Source: Saccopteryx bilineata
Lineage: Eukaryota; Chordata; Mammalia; Chiroptera; Emballonuridae
Direction: 5' to 3'
Length of the DNA: 64,000 nt
Assembly: GCF_036850765.1 (NCBI RefSeq)
Contig: NC_089493.1
Coordinates: 219,987,744 to 220,051,743 of the forward strand
Made by a program: the position numbers and the translations under genes. How positions within the stretch are numbered: the first letter of the stretch is position 1; every line of letters starts with the position of its first letter. Positions 23,038-32,003 of this stretch are shown here, piece by piece. Under the pieces are notes generated by a model. That model worked only from the letters and a program-made list of their open reading frames with translations. It was not told the origin of the DNA and searched no databases.

Positions 23038-23375
23038 GGGATCAGGGGAGCCCCTGCAATTGTGATAGCAGGAACTGTGTGTCTAAGCTCCTGGTCTGTC
23101 CCACTTTATAGTATAGAAAACCAAAATCCCTTAATCCAATATACAAACGAGGAAGTCTCTGATACAAAGTCACTTATCCAAGGCATAATTGGATTCCTCA
23201 TGAGAGTGCACCACCCAAATCTTACAATCAGTCAAGGGTGTGGGGAAAAGCTTAGTCCCAAAACCAAACCTCAGGCTACAACAACCTGGCCTGCTTATAG
23301 CCTGTCCCCCACACCCAATATAAGTCACAAGCAAGCAAACATATATATCATATTTACAAACTTATTTGACCAACA
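22851..23375 (-). repeat. 5' LTR of the class III provirus
   Basis: TG...CA ends, 525 bp. On the minus strand TATAAAG is at 23104-23110 and AATAAA at 22955-22960. It differs from the 3' LTR by substitutions only. Confidence 0.93.
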
Positions 23376-23590
23376 CTATTCATCCCAGGAACCAAGCGCC
23401 AAGTCCCGTTCTGCCCCCATTTTATAGTGTAGCTTCACAACCTTTAATCCAATATACAAAATAGGGAAGTCTATAATACAAAGTCACTTCTCTGAGGCAT
23501 GATTGGATTGTACCGCCCCACATCAAAAAGGGTGGGAAAGGCTTAATCCCAAAACCAAACCCCAGGCTACAACAATCCTGCCTGCCCCCA
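23376..23590 (-). repeat. Divergent LTR fragment related to the class III LTR
   Basis: Directly abutting the 5' LTR is a second, more diverged run of the same LTR text (ttatagtgtag, ttaatccaatatacaaa, ggaagtct, aatacaaagtcactt, cccaaaaccaaa). Only about the distal half is present. It is either an older solo LTR that was hit by the younger provirus or the trace of recombination between relatives. Confidence 0.75.
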
Positions 23591-23790
23591 ACACACATTA
23601 ATATCACCTGGACGATGACCTCCTTGTGTCATCGTTAACAAAGTGAGCATAATATATTTTATCTGCCCAACAGATAGTATACTAGGAATTGAAAGAGGCT
23701 CATGGGGTGGGATTAGGTTGATATTTGAGGTGAGATAGATTAGGGTACAGGTTTCTGTCCAATTAGTAGGGAGACACATATAGGTGTTGG
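23591..23790 (-). pseudogene. env: Gammaretrovirus-like env fragment
   Basis: The minus frame 23567-23779 contains CLPTNWTETCTLIYLTS followed by a proline-containing stretch and a GHRPGD end. This resembles the late surface/early transmembrane part of gammaretroviral Env. Stops and missing flanks on both sides leave only a short dead piece of the old provirus. Confidence 0.7.
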
Positions 23791-23828
23791 TCCCACATGA
23801 GTAGAAAGCCCCTGATTGAGTGAGGTGA

Positions 23829-24020
23829 CTAGAGAATGAAAGGACAAGGGGTCAGTTTCATTTCTCTGTTTCTGAGCTCCAGATGGTCAGGGTGGAGGAA
23901 AGAGTCACCCTTAGCAGCAGTGGGAGTTGTCAAGATCACGGTGTGTGGACCTGTCCACGTGAAAGTCAGTCCTTGGGTGATGTAATGATAAAAGCACCTC
24001 TTGGACAGTCTTTGAACCAT
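23829..24020 (-). pseudogene. pol: Gammaretrovirus-like integrase C-terminal fragment
   Basis: A 63-codon minus frame with TWTGPHTVILTTPTAAK, the typical end of gammaretroviral integrase, followed by an HPDHLELRN tail. The catalytic core is absent. It lies just upstream of the env fragment, in the normal order. Confidence 0.72.
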
Positions 24021-24101
24021 TTGCTGAATAACCTATAAATCCTGCAAATACTTAGGGAAAGTGTGGTTACATTTCTACACTTTGCAGTTAGAATTTAGGT
24101 C

Positions 24102-24720
24102 CTAGTGATCATTGCTTCTAGCTGGAATTAGCAGCAGGTCCCAGCCCACAATAAGCATGGGGCATTGAGACAAGAGAATAAAGGAGATACTATACATTAA
24201 ATAAAGCAACAAAATCAAACTGTCAATACCCACAGTAGAGATCTTCGAGGGATAAATAAAACTCAAATATTCAAGCAAGGCATAGTAAATGGCCCTTGTG
24301 TTATCAAGAAATGAGATTAGTTTATCTGCTCTTTGGAAGAAATACCTTAGGCTACTGATCGATGTCCTTGGGCCTTCAGTGGCAATTCCCAGCATTCTGG
24401 GCAAGGTCAGGTCACAGGTAGCTGGAGCAGGGCTAGAAGAGACTGAACCCTCCCTCCATGGAGCAAGGGGACAGCTTACCTTCTCATGTCCCTCTTTCCA
24501 CAGCACAGATGTGTCAACCAATGGGGCCAGGAAGCCTGGCAGGCTTCAGTTCAATGACCTTTCTTTCCACTCTTGAAGTAGGGCCCTGATAGAATCCTAA
24601 GAAGCCTTTTAGGGCACTGGAGCCAAAAGCTGGTATTTCTTGACCTCTTTTGGGCCTTATTTGCCTTTTTTGTTACTTCCTTGGCCATTATAGACCTTAA
24701 AAGCCATGCTCACAAGATCT
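24102..24720 (-). pseudogene. gag-pro: Gammaretrovirus-like nucleocapsid and protease fragment, out of order
   Basis: The 139-codon minus frame at 24102-24521 begins with a zinc-knuckle remnant (LWKEGHEKVSCPLAP) and continues with a protease-like part (KLISFLDNT, SQCPMLIVGWDLL). The catalytic DTG is lost (NTR). In a normal genome this block precedes RT; here it follows RT. A homologous block, with the same upstream junction (AGTGAGATCTT.TGAGCATGGC), is on the plus strand at 62862-63480. Confidence 0.78.
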
Positions 24721-25440
24721 CACTAAGGGGCTTGACTAAGAGAGCAAAATTGGAAATCTAGTGTTTAAAGAAGCCTATTAGACTGAGGAGAGAAAGGATT
24801 TGATTTGTGGTGGTAGGTGGTTGGAGACTGTGGAGGGTCTGAGTTCGATCTAGGGTGAGACTTCAGGTGGTGGTGGTTAAGGTGATGCCTAAATAGACCA
24901 CGGACTGAGAATGAAGTTGAGCCTTAACAGAGAAGACATGATATCCCTTCATGGTGAGGAAATTAAGAAGGGTGGGTGTGTGTCTCCTTGAGGCAGGCAG
25001 GGAGGGGCTGTAGAGGAGTAGGTTATTTACATATTGTAAGAGAGTATTAGTTTTGAGATTGCATGCTGTTAAATCCTGAGCTAGTGCCTGCCCAAACAGG
25101 TGTGGGCTGTTTTTGATCCCCTGGGGTAAGACAGTCTATGTAAATTGCTGGGCTGTATTAGTGTCCAGGTCAGTCCAGGTGAATGCAAACAGAAAGTAAG
25201 AGCCAGGATGTAGAGGAATGTTAAAGAAGGCTTTCTTGAGGTCTAGGACCCTGAAGTGAGTGGTGTTTGAGGGAATGTGTGACAGTAACTTGTAGAGATT
25301 AGGGACTACTGGATGGAGGGGAACTATTGCCTCATTGATTAGGCATAAGTCTTTTATGAGGCGATAAGCCTCTGACCATTTCTGAACAGGAAGGATGGGG
25401 GTATTGCAGGGAGAGTCCATGGGGATGAGTAAACATGGGT
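24715..25440 (-). pseudogene. pol: Gammaretrovirus-like RT fragment, catalytic site lost
   Basis: The open part 25136-25420 shows TPILPVQK, YRLIKDLCLINEA, HPVVPNLY, VLDLKKAFFNIPLHP and FAFTWTD, all landmarks of gammaretroviral RT. Downstream, with stops, come VLPQGIKNSPHLFGQ and LQYVNNLLLY, where the catalytic YVDD has become YVNN (about 25025-25045). A thumb-like NFALLVKPLSEIL follows, and the sequence then jumps into nucleocapsid text. No RNase H or integrase core follows. Confidence 0.82.
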
Positions 25441-25690
25441 TTATGAGGTGGGTAATTACTTGTTTAAGGCCTTAGAAACAGACACAGTTACACAGTAAAC
25501 AAAGACTTTAGATACACATTATGAATTAAGGAATTTAAATGAGCACATTTGTTTCAGTTAAAATTATACTAGAGATATTTTCTGACAAAGAGACAAGATG
25601 GATTACTTACTCACATAACTTAATATACAATTCTGTTTTTTTTTTTTTTTTTTTAAGTTTTTCGAGATGGCAGGGAGTTGCCAGCATAGA
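25441..25690. other. Unassigned block with poly-T inside the old provirus
   Basis: Between gag and RT, where capsid should lie, there are 250 bp of AT-rich sequence with a run of about 18 T at 25638-25655. The run suggests an insertion scar or an A-tailed insert on the minus strand, but I recognise no element. Confidence 0.4.
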
Positions 25691-26441
25691 GGGGAGGAAG
25701 AGAGGAAGCAGACAGATGGACAGTGTGAGCAGCTGGATAGGTGGAAAGAAGAAGGGTCAGAATCTGCAAGAGGAGGAGGAGGAGATTAATGTGCCACGTG
25801 GTCAGAGAAGTCAAAAAAGATTTAGAGCTCTGAGGAGAGAGGAGAGGGCGAGGAGGAAAGAGGCACAGTCACAGTTTGTAAGGAGGGAGGAGGGGTCAGA
25901 GAAGAGACCGGAACCACAGCCAGAGCCACAGCTTCTAAGGAGGGGGGAGGGATTTAAGAACACAGTGGAGCAGGGAGGGGCCCCTGGCCAGCAAGGGAGG
26001 AGAAAGAGAGAGTTGGGAGTCCACAGAGAAGGAAAGATTAGGAGTGGAGGTTTTAGGTGAGGTTTCTTTGGCCAAAAACGACCTGCATGTAGACAAGCAG
26101 TACAGAAATTAAGGACAGGAGAGAACAGAGAAGGAAAAGCCTGCACACGTAAGGAATCTCTGATGCCCTCCCTGTCCGGTGGCAGAAATTGTCAAGATCT
26201 CTTAGGATATTGTAATGGTAGTAGAAAGCAACCTGGCTAGGCACTTAGACTTTCAAGGAAGTCTATATAAGCTACTCGGAATAGAAACCTTCCAAACTGT
26301 GAACCTCAGAGAGTAGGATGAGTCCCGAAGGAGTAGAGGAGTCCCAAAGGAGTAGAGGAATAGTCTCTGAGGCCTGAGATTGAGAGAAGCCCATGTTCCG
26401 AGGGGAGTCTGTCTGGACGGTTTGGACTGAGAGGAGCCCAC
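25691..26441 (-). pseudogene. gag: Gammaretrovirus-like gag (matrix and proline-rich part), decayed
   Basis: The frame starting at 26441 begins MGSSQSKPSRQTPLG, a myristoylation-type Gag start, placed about 490 bp after the primer site as expected. After frame changes come LRDLDNFCHRTGRASEIPYV (matrix-like) and a long Pro/Ser/Leu-rich region (25811-26146) resembling the p12/linker part. Capsid is missing. On the plus strand the region appears as a purine-rich tract, which explains the long but meaningless open frame at 25539-26060. Confidence 0.68.
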
Positions 26442-26932
26442 AGTAGAGGAGACTGGTGAGAGAAGGGGGTGTCCCCGCCTCCAGTCACAGTTCCGAGAGG
26501 AGAAAATCTTTGTAGAAAGAGAGTCTCAGACAAGAGGTCATCACCCCAAGGCTGAGATGCCAGGACGTAGGAGAGGGGCCTGGCTAGGCGTGCCTAGACT
26601 TTCATAGAAGTCCATAAAGGAGTAGAGGCAGACCACCCGTAGATATGGGGTCCGAAGTCAAAACCATCCGTCCAGGAAGGGGTGTTTTTAGAGAGAAATT
26701 TGGAGACCAATCGGAGGAGGGGAGGGGAGAAACTCCTTACCTTTCTGGTCCAGCAGGGTTTCTGGACAGGGTTAGACTGCTGGCCAATCGACCTACAATT
26801 TCAGGTCCAAACAGAATCAGGGAGAAAGCCCAGGATGAGCTGCCGCTGCCCATTGCTTCCCTGGCTGTAAGTTTAGATGGCAAAGAGGGATTGCCCAGGC
26901 AGTTATACCCTGTCCTGGGGTTTGGCACCAAA
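26442..26932 (-). promoter_or_regulatory. Leader with primer binding site (Phe-like)
   Basis: Next to the 5' LTR the minus strand reads TGGTGCCAAACCCCAGGAC, which resembles the complement of the tRNA-Phe 3' end with a few mismatches. The rest is an untranslated leader up to the Gag-like ATG. Confidence 0.7.
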
Positions 26933-27645
26933 TGTTGGAATCCATGGGAGTCCAAAAGATCAGAGTAACAGGTTTTATTGAAAGGAAGAGGCCCTGGCTG
27001 GTTCGCTCAGTGGTAGAGCGTCGGCCTGGCGTGCAGGGGACCCAGGTTCAATTCCCGGCCAGGGCACATAGGAGAAGCGCCCATTTCCTTCTCCACCCTC
27101 CCTCCTTCCTCTGTCTCTCTCTTCCCCTCCCGCAGCCAAGGCTCCATTGGAGCAAAGATGGCCCAGGCACTGGGGATGGCTCCTTGGCCTCTGCCCCAGG
27201 CGCTGGAGTGGCTCTGGTCGCAGCAGAGCGATGCCCCGGAGGGGCAGAGCATTGCCCCCTGGTGGACAGAGCGAGCGTCGCCCCTGGTGGGCATGCTGGG
27301 TGGATCCGGTCGGGCGCATGTGGGAGTCTGTCTGACTGTCTCTCCCCATTTCCAGCTTCAGAAAAATACAAAAAAAAAAAAAAAAAAAAAAGAAAGGAAG
27401 AAAGAAACCCTGCCGGGCACTTCTCTGGAGGAGAAGAGCACCAAAAACAGACTGAGGTATAACTTTATGGGGTTGGGCATAGCCTCCAGCAAGGTTGTGC
27501 TGGTATGTTTGGCTTTCTAGAATACTCTTCATTGGAGTGATTGACCAAGTTTTCTGAAATTCCTTTGTCCCATGGGCAATTGTCTGGTAATTAAGGGTGG
27601 GGTAAGGCAGCCAAGCAGAACAGCAAAAGGGCAGTTTGGAATTCA
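26933..27645 (-). repeat. 5' LTR of the ERV-F-like provirus, split by a SINE
   Basis: TG...CA ends as in the left LTR. AATAAA (minus) is kept at 26974-26979. A Rhin-1 SINE at 26989-27391 splits it; without it the LTR is about 300 bp. Confidence 0.88.
26989..27391 (+). mobile_element. Rhin-1-type SINE, plus strand, inside the LTR
   Basis: The tRNA-like head GGCCCTGGCTGGTTCGCTC is followed by the GTTCAATTCCCGG B-box region, the conserved body and an A-tail. The duplication gaaaggaag is at 26980-26988 and 27392-27400. It is a well-kept copy. Confidence 0.95.
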
Positions 27646-28249
27646 GGTCCAAGTTTTGTAGCTAAGCTTGGGCCGTGGGAGAATCTTGGTCTCTACTTCT
27701 GTTTGTATACCTCACCACTGAGTTACAGCTGGTCGCCATGCCTTGTGAATTTCAGTTTCAAAATTGTCCTTCCCTTTAAACACAAATGCACACATCTAAA
27801 ACAAACCCAAGTGTAAAAGAAAGCTAATTTTTACTACACTTTTTAAAATGACCAAATCTGAAAGCTATGTTAACTTGTCATCCAAATCAAATCCCAAGCA
27901 GTCACTGGTTTCCCCTCACTCCAATTGTGTTTAGTTCCTGAGCATAGTAGTCATACCTTGGCACCCAAACAGGAGGGTGACATGGTCCTAATAGTTACCA
28001 ACTGTTTGGCCTTTGGTGAGATTAATATTTTTCTTCATTTTAGAAAAAGTCACTATATCCAGCTCACAGTCCATCAGAAATTCCTGTTAATTCTACTTTC
28101 AAATACATAAAGAATTTTAAATTACCTTCTAACACAATTCTTATTACTTTAAATAAATAATATTTTTCTCTTATTTGGATACTATTTTAGACACCTAAAT
28201 TTGTCTCTTTATTTTCTTTTGGCCCATTCCAATACATTATTCCTTAATA
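27646..28249. other. Right flank of the provirus, nothing recognised
   Basis: Begins with the ggtcc duplication (27646-27650). No gene or named repeat seen. Confidence 0.5.
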
Positions 28250-28830
28250 AGGTCAGAATGATCTTTAAAAAGATAAACCATGATGTAATTTATCTTTAAT
28301 TTAATAATTCCTACTTAAATTAGAATGGCATTAAACTCTAACCATGGCTGAAATGGGCTGCATGCCGAGCCCTTCCTTCCTCTCTCTGACTTCATCACGT
28401 AGGGCTCTCCTTTTGCTCGGTAAACTTTACACAGCCTGTTTTCTGTTTTTCTAATACACCAAATTTTTTTTCTGTTCAGGACTTTACATTTGCTTTGCCT
28501 TTCCATTCTTATGTCTAATTGCTGGACACAGTTTTTCAGGTTTTAGCTAAAAGATAGTTTGTTTTGAGATGTTTTGTCTGACTATTCAATTTAATGCTTT
28601 ATTGAGCCCCACCATCAGCACCATTCTCAACTACTTTAGCATATAATCCAGTTTTGTTTTTTTAAAAGAAACATCATATTAATTAATGATTTTGTTTATT
28701 TGTCCATCCACTCAGTCCTTTTCTCCATCTACTAGAAGTTCATGAAAGAGGCATGTGTTCACTGCTCAGCATTTGATACAGTGTCTGATATAAATGGTGT
28801 GCCATATCCATAAATTCTTGACATTAAACC
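28250..28830 (+). repeat. Old L2-like LINE relic
   Basis: L2-like order: TTTACATTTGCTTTGCCTTTCC, TTTTAGCTAAAAGATAG, TGTTTTGTCTGACTATTC, then TTCATGAAAGAGGCATGTG and GATACAGTGTCTGATATAAA. A further fragment with CACAGTGCCTGATATCTAGTA lies near 29500. Confidence 0.6.
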
Positions 28831-28891
28831 TGCATTCCTAAACTTATTTTTTATTCTACATGCCATTTGTTTTATTAAAATTAAATGTATT

Positions 28892-29271
28892 GGCCCTGGC
28901 CGGTTGGCTCAGTGGTAGAGCGTCGGCCTGGTGTGCAAGGGGTTCCGGGTTTGACTCCTGGCCAGGGCACACAGGAGAAGTGCCCATCTGCTTCTCCACC
29001 CCTCCCCCTCTCCTTCCTCTCTGTCTCTCTCTTCCCCTCCCGCAGCCGAGGCTCCATTGGAGCAAAAGATGGCCCGGGTGCTGAGGATGGCTCCTTGGCC
29101 TCTGCCCCAGGTGCTAGAGTGGCTCTGGTCATGGCAGAGCGATGCCCCAGAGGGGCAGAGCATCGCCCCCTGGTGGGCAGAGTGTCACCACCTGGTGGGC
29201 ATGCCAGGTGGATCCCTGTCTGACTGTCTCTCCCCGTTTCCAGCTTCGGAAAAATACAAAAAAAAAAAAAA
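28892..29271 (+). mobile_element. Rhin-1-type SINE, plus strand
   Basis: Head GGCCCTGGCCGGTTGGCTC, full body and A-tail. The 12-bp duplication attaaatgtatt is at 28880-28891 and 29272-29283. A young-looking copy. Confidence 0.96.
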
Positions 29272-29283
29272 ATTAAATGTATT

Positions 29284-29739
29284 ACCTCCAAACATGTCTT
29301 ATATACTTCCTCTCAGCTGGAATATTACTGTTGAACTGATTGCACATCTTCCAATATTTTCCCTTTTAATTTGTTCTTCATAGAAGCCTGAGTAATAATT
29401 GTACATATATTTATACATTTGATTATATTAGACTTTACTACAACAATATGCAATTTAAACAAGTATATTTTTGCTTACTTTTTATTCATAATATACTGCA
29501 CAGTGCCTGATATCTAGTAATTATCAATAAATAATCATTGAAAAAATGAATATCACTACTGAATTTGCCAGTTTTTTTCTCCCCTACCTAGAATATTTTA
29601 TTTCAGGAAATCTCTACCTATGAAAATTATATTCAACTTCTAAAGGCTAACTTAAATGACACTTCCTCTATTAATCTTACTCAATTTCTCAGCCAAAGTT
29701 GAGCTTTTCCTCCCTTGAACATAAAGAGTATCTTTGTTT
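29284..29739 (+). repeat. L2-like fragments and AT-rich DNA
   Basis: Two short L2-like ends (near 29490-29540 and 29580-29730) are set in AT-rich sequence. No gene. Confidence 0.4.
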
Positions 29740-30790
29740 ATAAAATATGTTTATTTTGGTATAACTTTAGACTTTAATAGAGTTATAAGAGATAATAAAC
29801 CAGTTTCTTCAGTGGCGACATCTGGCCTAACTGGAGCACAATATCACAGTCAGGAACTAGTCATTAATATAATCAACCAACCTCATTTATCTCACCAGTT
29901 TTTCACCCAATCATCTGTGTTTGTAGGTACTAACTCTATGAAATTTCACCACATTAGCTGATTCCTATGAACACCAGCACAGTCCAAATACAAAACAGTG
30001 CCATCATAAGGACCATATATGCTACATTTTATAGCCAAAGACAAAAATTTTTGCCGTGGACCAGCGCGGCTCCAAATAACGGTGCGGAATTAAGGAAACA
30101 CACTTTGTCAAAACAAAAATGATGGGACCGGTAGGACTCCTCAAACTGCCTGGCAGTATTCAAGTGCCTCATAGCCCCAGTTCGCTTTATTATATAGACA
30201 TATGCAAATCAAGGACCTTGATACAAAGTTGCACATCAAAGGCTAAGACAGGAACTCTCCCAAGGCAAAAACAGGATACATTAGTGAAATTTACAAACAT
30301 CTGAAACAAAGAGTCAGAGGAAGGACATGTATACTGCTTCCAGCAACCCAAGGAAGCAAGTGGAGTGGGTGCAAATACTCAGTATCAAAGCCAAATATGG
30401 AGATGGAGGGGGGAGAATTTAGCCTTTTGCTAAGCCTCAAATCTATAATGGCTTTTTGCCATTTACGGTCCACAACAAATTTTTCTTCCCACTTTCTTAA
30501 TACTGGAGTAAGAAGTGGAGTATTCATTCTCCATCTCTATAGTAGGTAACCATTTTAGATCAGCATTTATCATTCAGTGTAATTCCCTTGGGATCCAAGT
30601 TGTTGTGTGTACCAGTAGTAGTTCCTTCTATTGCTAAGTAGTATTCCACGGTACAGACATGCTACAATTTGTTTTATTCACATACTGAAGTATCTTTGGA
30701 TTGTTTTCATTTTTGGCTCTTATAAATGAAGATGCTATGAAGTTTCCTTACAGGTTTTTGGGTAACATAAATTTCTATTTCTTTGAGATA
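29740..30790 (-). repeat. Old L1 3' relic, split by a solo LTR
   Basis: The text on both sides of the LTR (TTTTGGTATAACTTTAGA, TTCACCCAATCATC; then CTAAGTAGTATTCCACGGTA, TTGGATTGTTTTCATTTTTGG) resembles L1 3' UTR and ORF2-end sequence on the minus strand. It was continuous before the LTR insertion at 30052-30477. Confidence 0.6.
30052..30477 (-). mobile_element. Solo LTR, class II (ERVK-like), 6-bp TSD
   Basis: TG...CA ends (TGCCGTGGACCAGCG to GGTCCACAACA on the plus strand). The 6-bp duplication aatttt is at 30046-30051 and 30478-30483, a length typical of class II elements. On the minus strand AATAAA is at 30186-30191 next to a TATATA stretch. No internal region or second LTR is present, so this is the product of LTR-LTR recombination. 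Confidence 0.82.
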
Positions 30791-30829
30791 AATGCTATTA
30801 TCTCAAACACACTTTAAAAATACGGTACT

Positions 30830-31135
30830 GGCCCTGGCCAGTTGGCATAGGGAAAGAGCATTGGCCAGGCATATGGATATCCTGATTCCTGGTCAGGGCA
30901 CCAAAAAAAACGACCATTGGTTCCTCTTCCTCTCTCTCTTCCCCTTCTCTCTTTCTTCCCCTCCCACAGCCAGTGGCTCAGCCAGGTTTGATTGTCAGCC
31001 TGGGCACAGAGATTAGCTTGGTTAATTCAAGCATAAGCTCTAGATGGGGGTTGCTGGGTGGATCCCGGTTGGGGCACATGTGGGAGTCTCACTATCTATC
31101 TTCCTCTCACTTATTAAAGAGAGAGAAAAATAAAA
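30830..31135 (+). mobile_element. Rhin-1-type SINE, diverged, plus strand
   Basis: Head GGCCCTGGCCAGTTGGC followed by a shortened body with CCCACAGCCAGTGGCTC and an A-rich end. It has more changes than the copies at 26989 and 28892. Confidence 0.82.
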
Positions 31136-31273
31136 TTGAGGAACTAATAAAAGATTAATTCCTTTTGGAAATGGAAACACTGGAGTTTCTAAAGAAACTG
31201 AATAGTCATAAGAAATAGTTACAGTAATGTTTTTTCTTAGACAAAACTGTATGCTCTTTTATTCTGAAAATTT

Positions 31274-31603
31274 TTTTATAGAGATAGAGAGAGAGTCAGA
31301 GTGAGGGATAGACAGGGACAGACAGACAGGAACAGAGAGACGAGAAACATCAATCATTAGTTTTTCGTTGCGCATTGCGACACCTTAGTTGTTCATTGAT
31401 TGCTTTCTCATATGTGCCTTGACCACGGGCCTTCAGCAGACTGAGTAACCCCTTGCTTGAGCCACCGACCTTGGGTAGAAGCTGGTGAGCTTTTGCTCAA
31501 ACCAGATGAGCCCGTGCTCAAGCTGGTGACCTCGGAGTCTCAAACCTGAGTCCTCAGCATCCCAGTCTGATGCTCTAGCCACTGCGCCACCACCTGGTCA
31601 GGC
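31274..31603 (-). mobile_element. tRNA-derived SINE (GCCTGACCAGG type), minus strand
   Basis: The reverse complement of the right end starts GCCTGACCAGGTGGTGGCGC. The body has the repeated AGCTTGAGC/CTCATCTGG units and ends in a CTCTCTCT tract. A ctgaaaattttt-like duplication flanks it. Confidence 0.9.
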
Positions 31604-31662
31604 TGAAATTTTGTTTTTTATATTTTTTTCTCAATCACGCTAAAAAGTTAAGCTTATACTAT

Positions 31663-31983
31663 TGTGGGTAGAGTGCAGAGCACATTCCTAGCAGCTGTGG
31701 CTGATGCAATGCTGTGAGAATACTCCAGCTCCCAGAACCCTCCTGGGCACACCCAGGAAGGGAGCTCACCTGCTATAAGGAAGTGACTCAGTGCCAACCA
31801 CGCAGCTCCCTGACCTTTTCAGCCATTGGCTTTGAGGAACACACTGTATCACCCTATAGGCTGAACCCATCTATATAAGCTTGTGTACTTCCTGAATAAA
31901 GTGGATCTGCGTCACTGAACCTGGTCCCCAGAGTCAGGTCTTTGCATCCCCGTTGTCCTCACCCCCGGCAAGACTTGTCCACA
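31663..31983 (+). repeat. 5' LTR of the class II provirus
   Basis: TGTGGGTAGAG to TTGTCCACA. TATA-like CTATATAAG at 31871-31879 and AATAAA at 31895-31900. Confidence 0.9.
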
Positions 31984-31985
31984 AC

Positions 31986-32003
31986 TGGTGCCCAATGTGG
32001 GGC
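31986..32003 (+). promoter_or_regulatory. Primer binding site, lysine-tRNA type
   Basis: TGGTGCCCAATGTGGGGC, two bases after the LTR. It differs at two positions from the usual Lys(1,2) site used by betaretroviruses. Confidence 0.85.

Larger units (their letters stand above)
17347..23375 (-). mobile_element. Young class III (ERV-L/ERV-S-like) provirus, minus strand
   Basis: Two LTRs of exactly 525 bp (17347-17871, 22851-23375), both TG...CA, differ at about 13 positions by eye (about 2.5%). Between them, on the minus strand, lie a serine-like primer site, gag, protease, RT, RNase H and integrase, then a polypurine tract. There is no env: only 131 bp separate the pol frame from the 3' LTR. 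The RT and Gag text is of the ERV-L type. Flanks do not show a matching 5-bp duplication (acaag on the left, ctatt on the right). The element lies inside the older ERV-F-like provirus. Confidence 0.9.
16680..27645 (-). mobile_element. Old gammaretrovirus-like (ERV-F-like) provirus, minus strand, nested
   Basis: Two related LTRs (16680-16941 and 26933-27645) face the same way, and a perfect 5-bp duplication ggtcc lies immediately outside them (16675-16679, 27646-27650), so this is one integration. The primer site next to the right LTR reads TGGTGCCAAACCCCAGG on the minus strand, closest to a tRNA-Phe site. The interior holds decayed gag, RT, nucleocapsid/protease, integrase-end and env fragments, interrupted by a class III provirus at 17347-23375 and by a SINE in the right LTR. 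LTR divergence is roughly 10% by eye, so it is much older than the insert. Confidence 0.88.

Noticed and set aside
25539..26060. 173-codon plus-strand frame rich in Arg, Glu and Gly
   Set aside because: It is the antisense of the purine/pyrimidine-skewed gag region of the old provirus, which has recognisable gag text on the minus strand.
26932..27520. Long frames over 26932-27652 on both strands
   Set aside because: They fall in the Rhin-1 SINE, whose body is open by chance on both strands; the same happens in the SINE at 28892.
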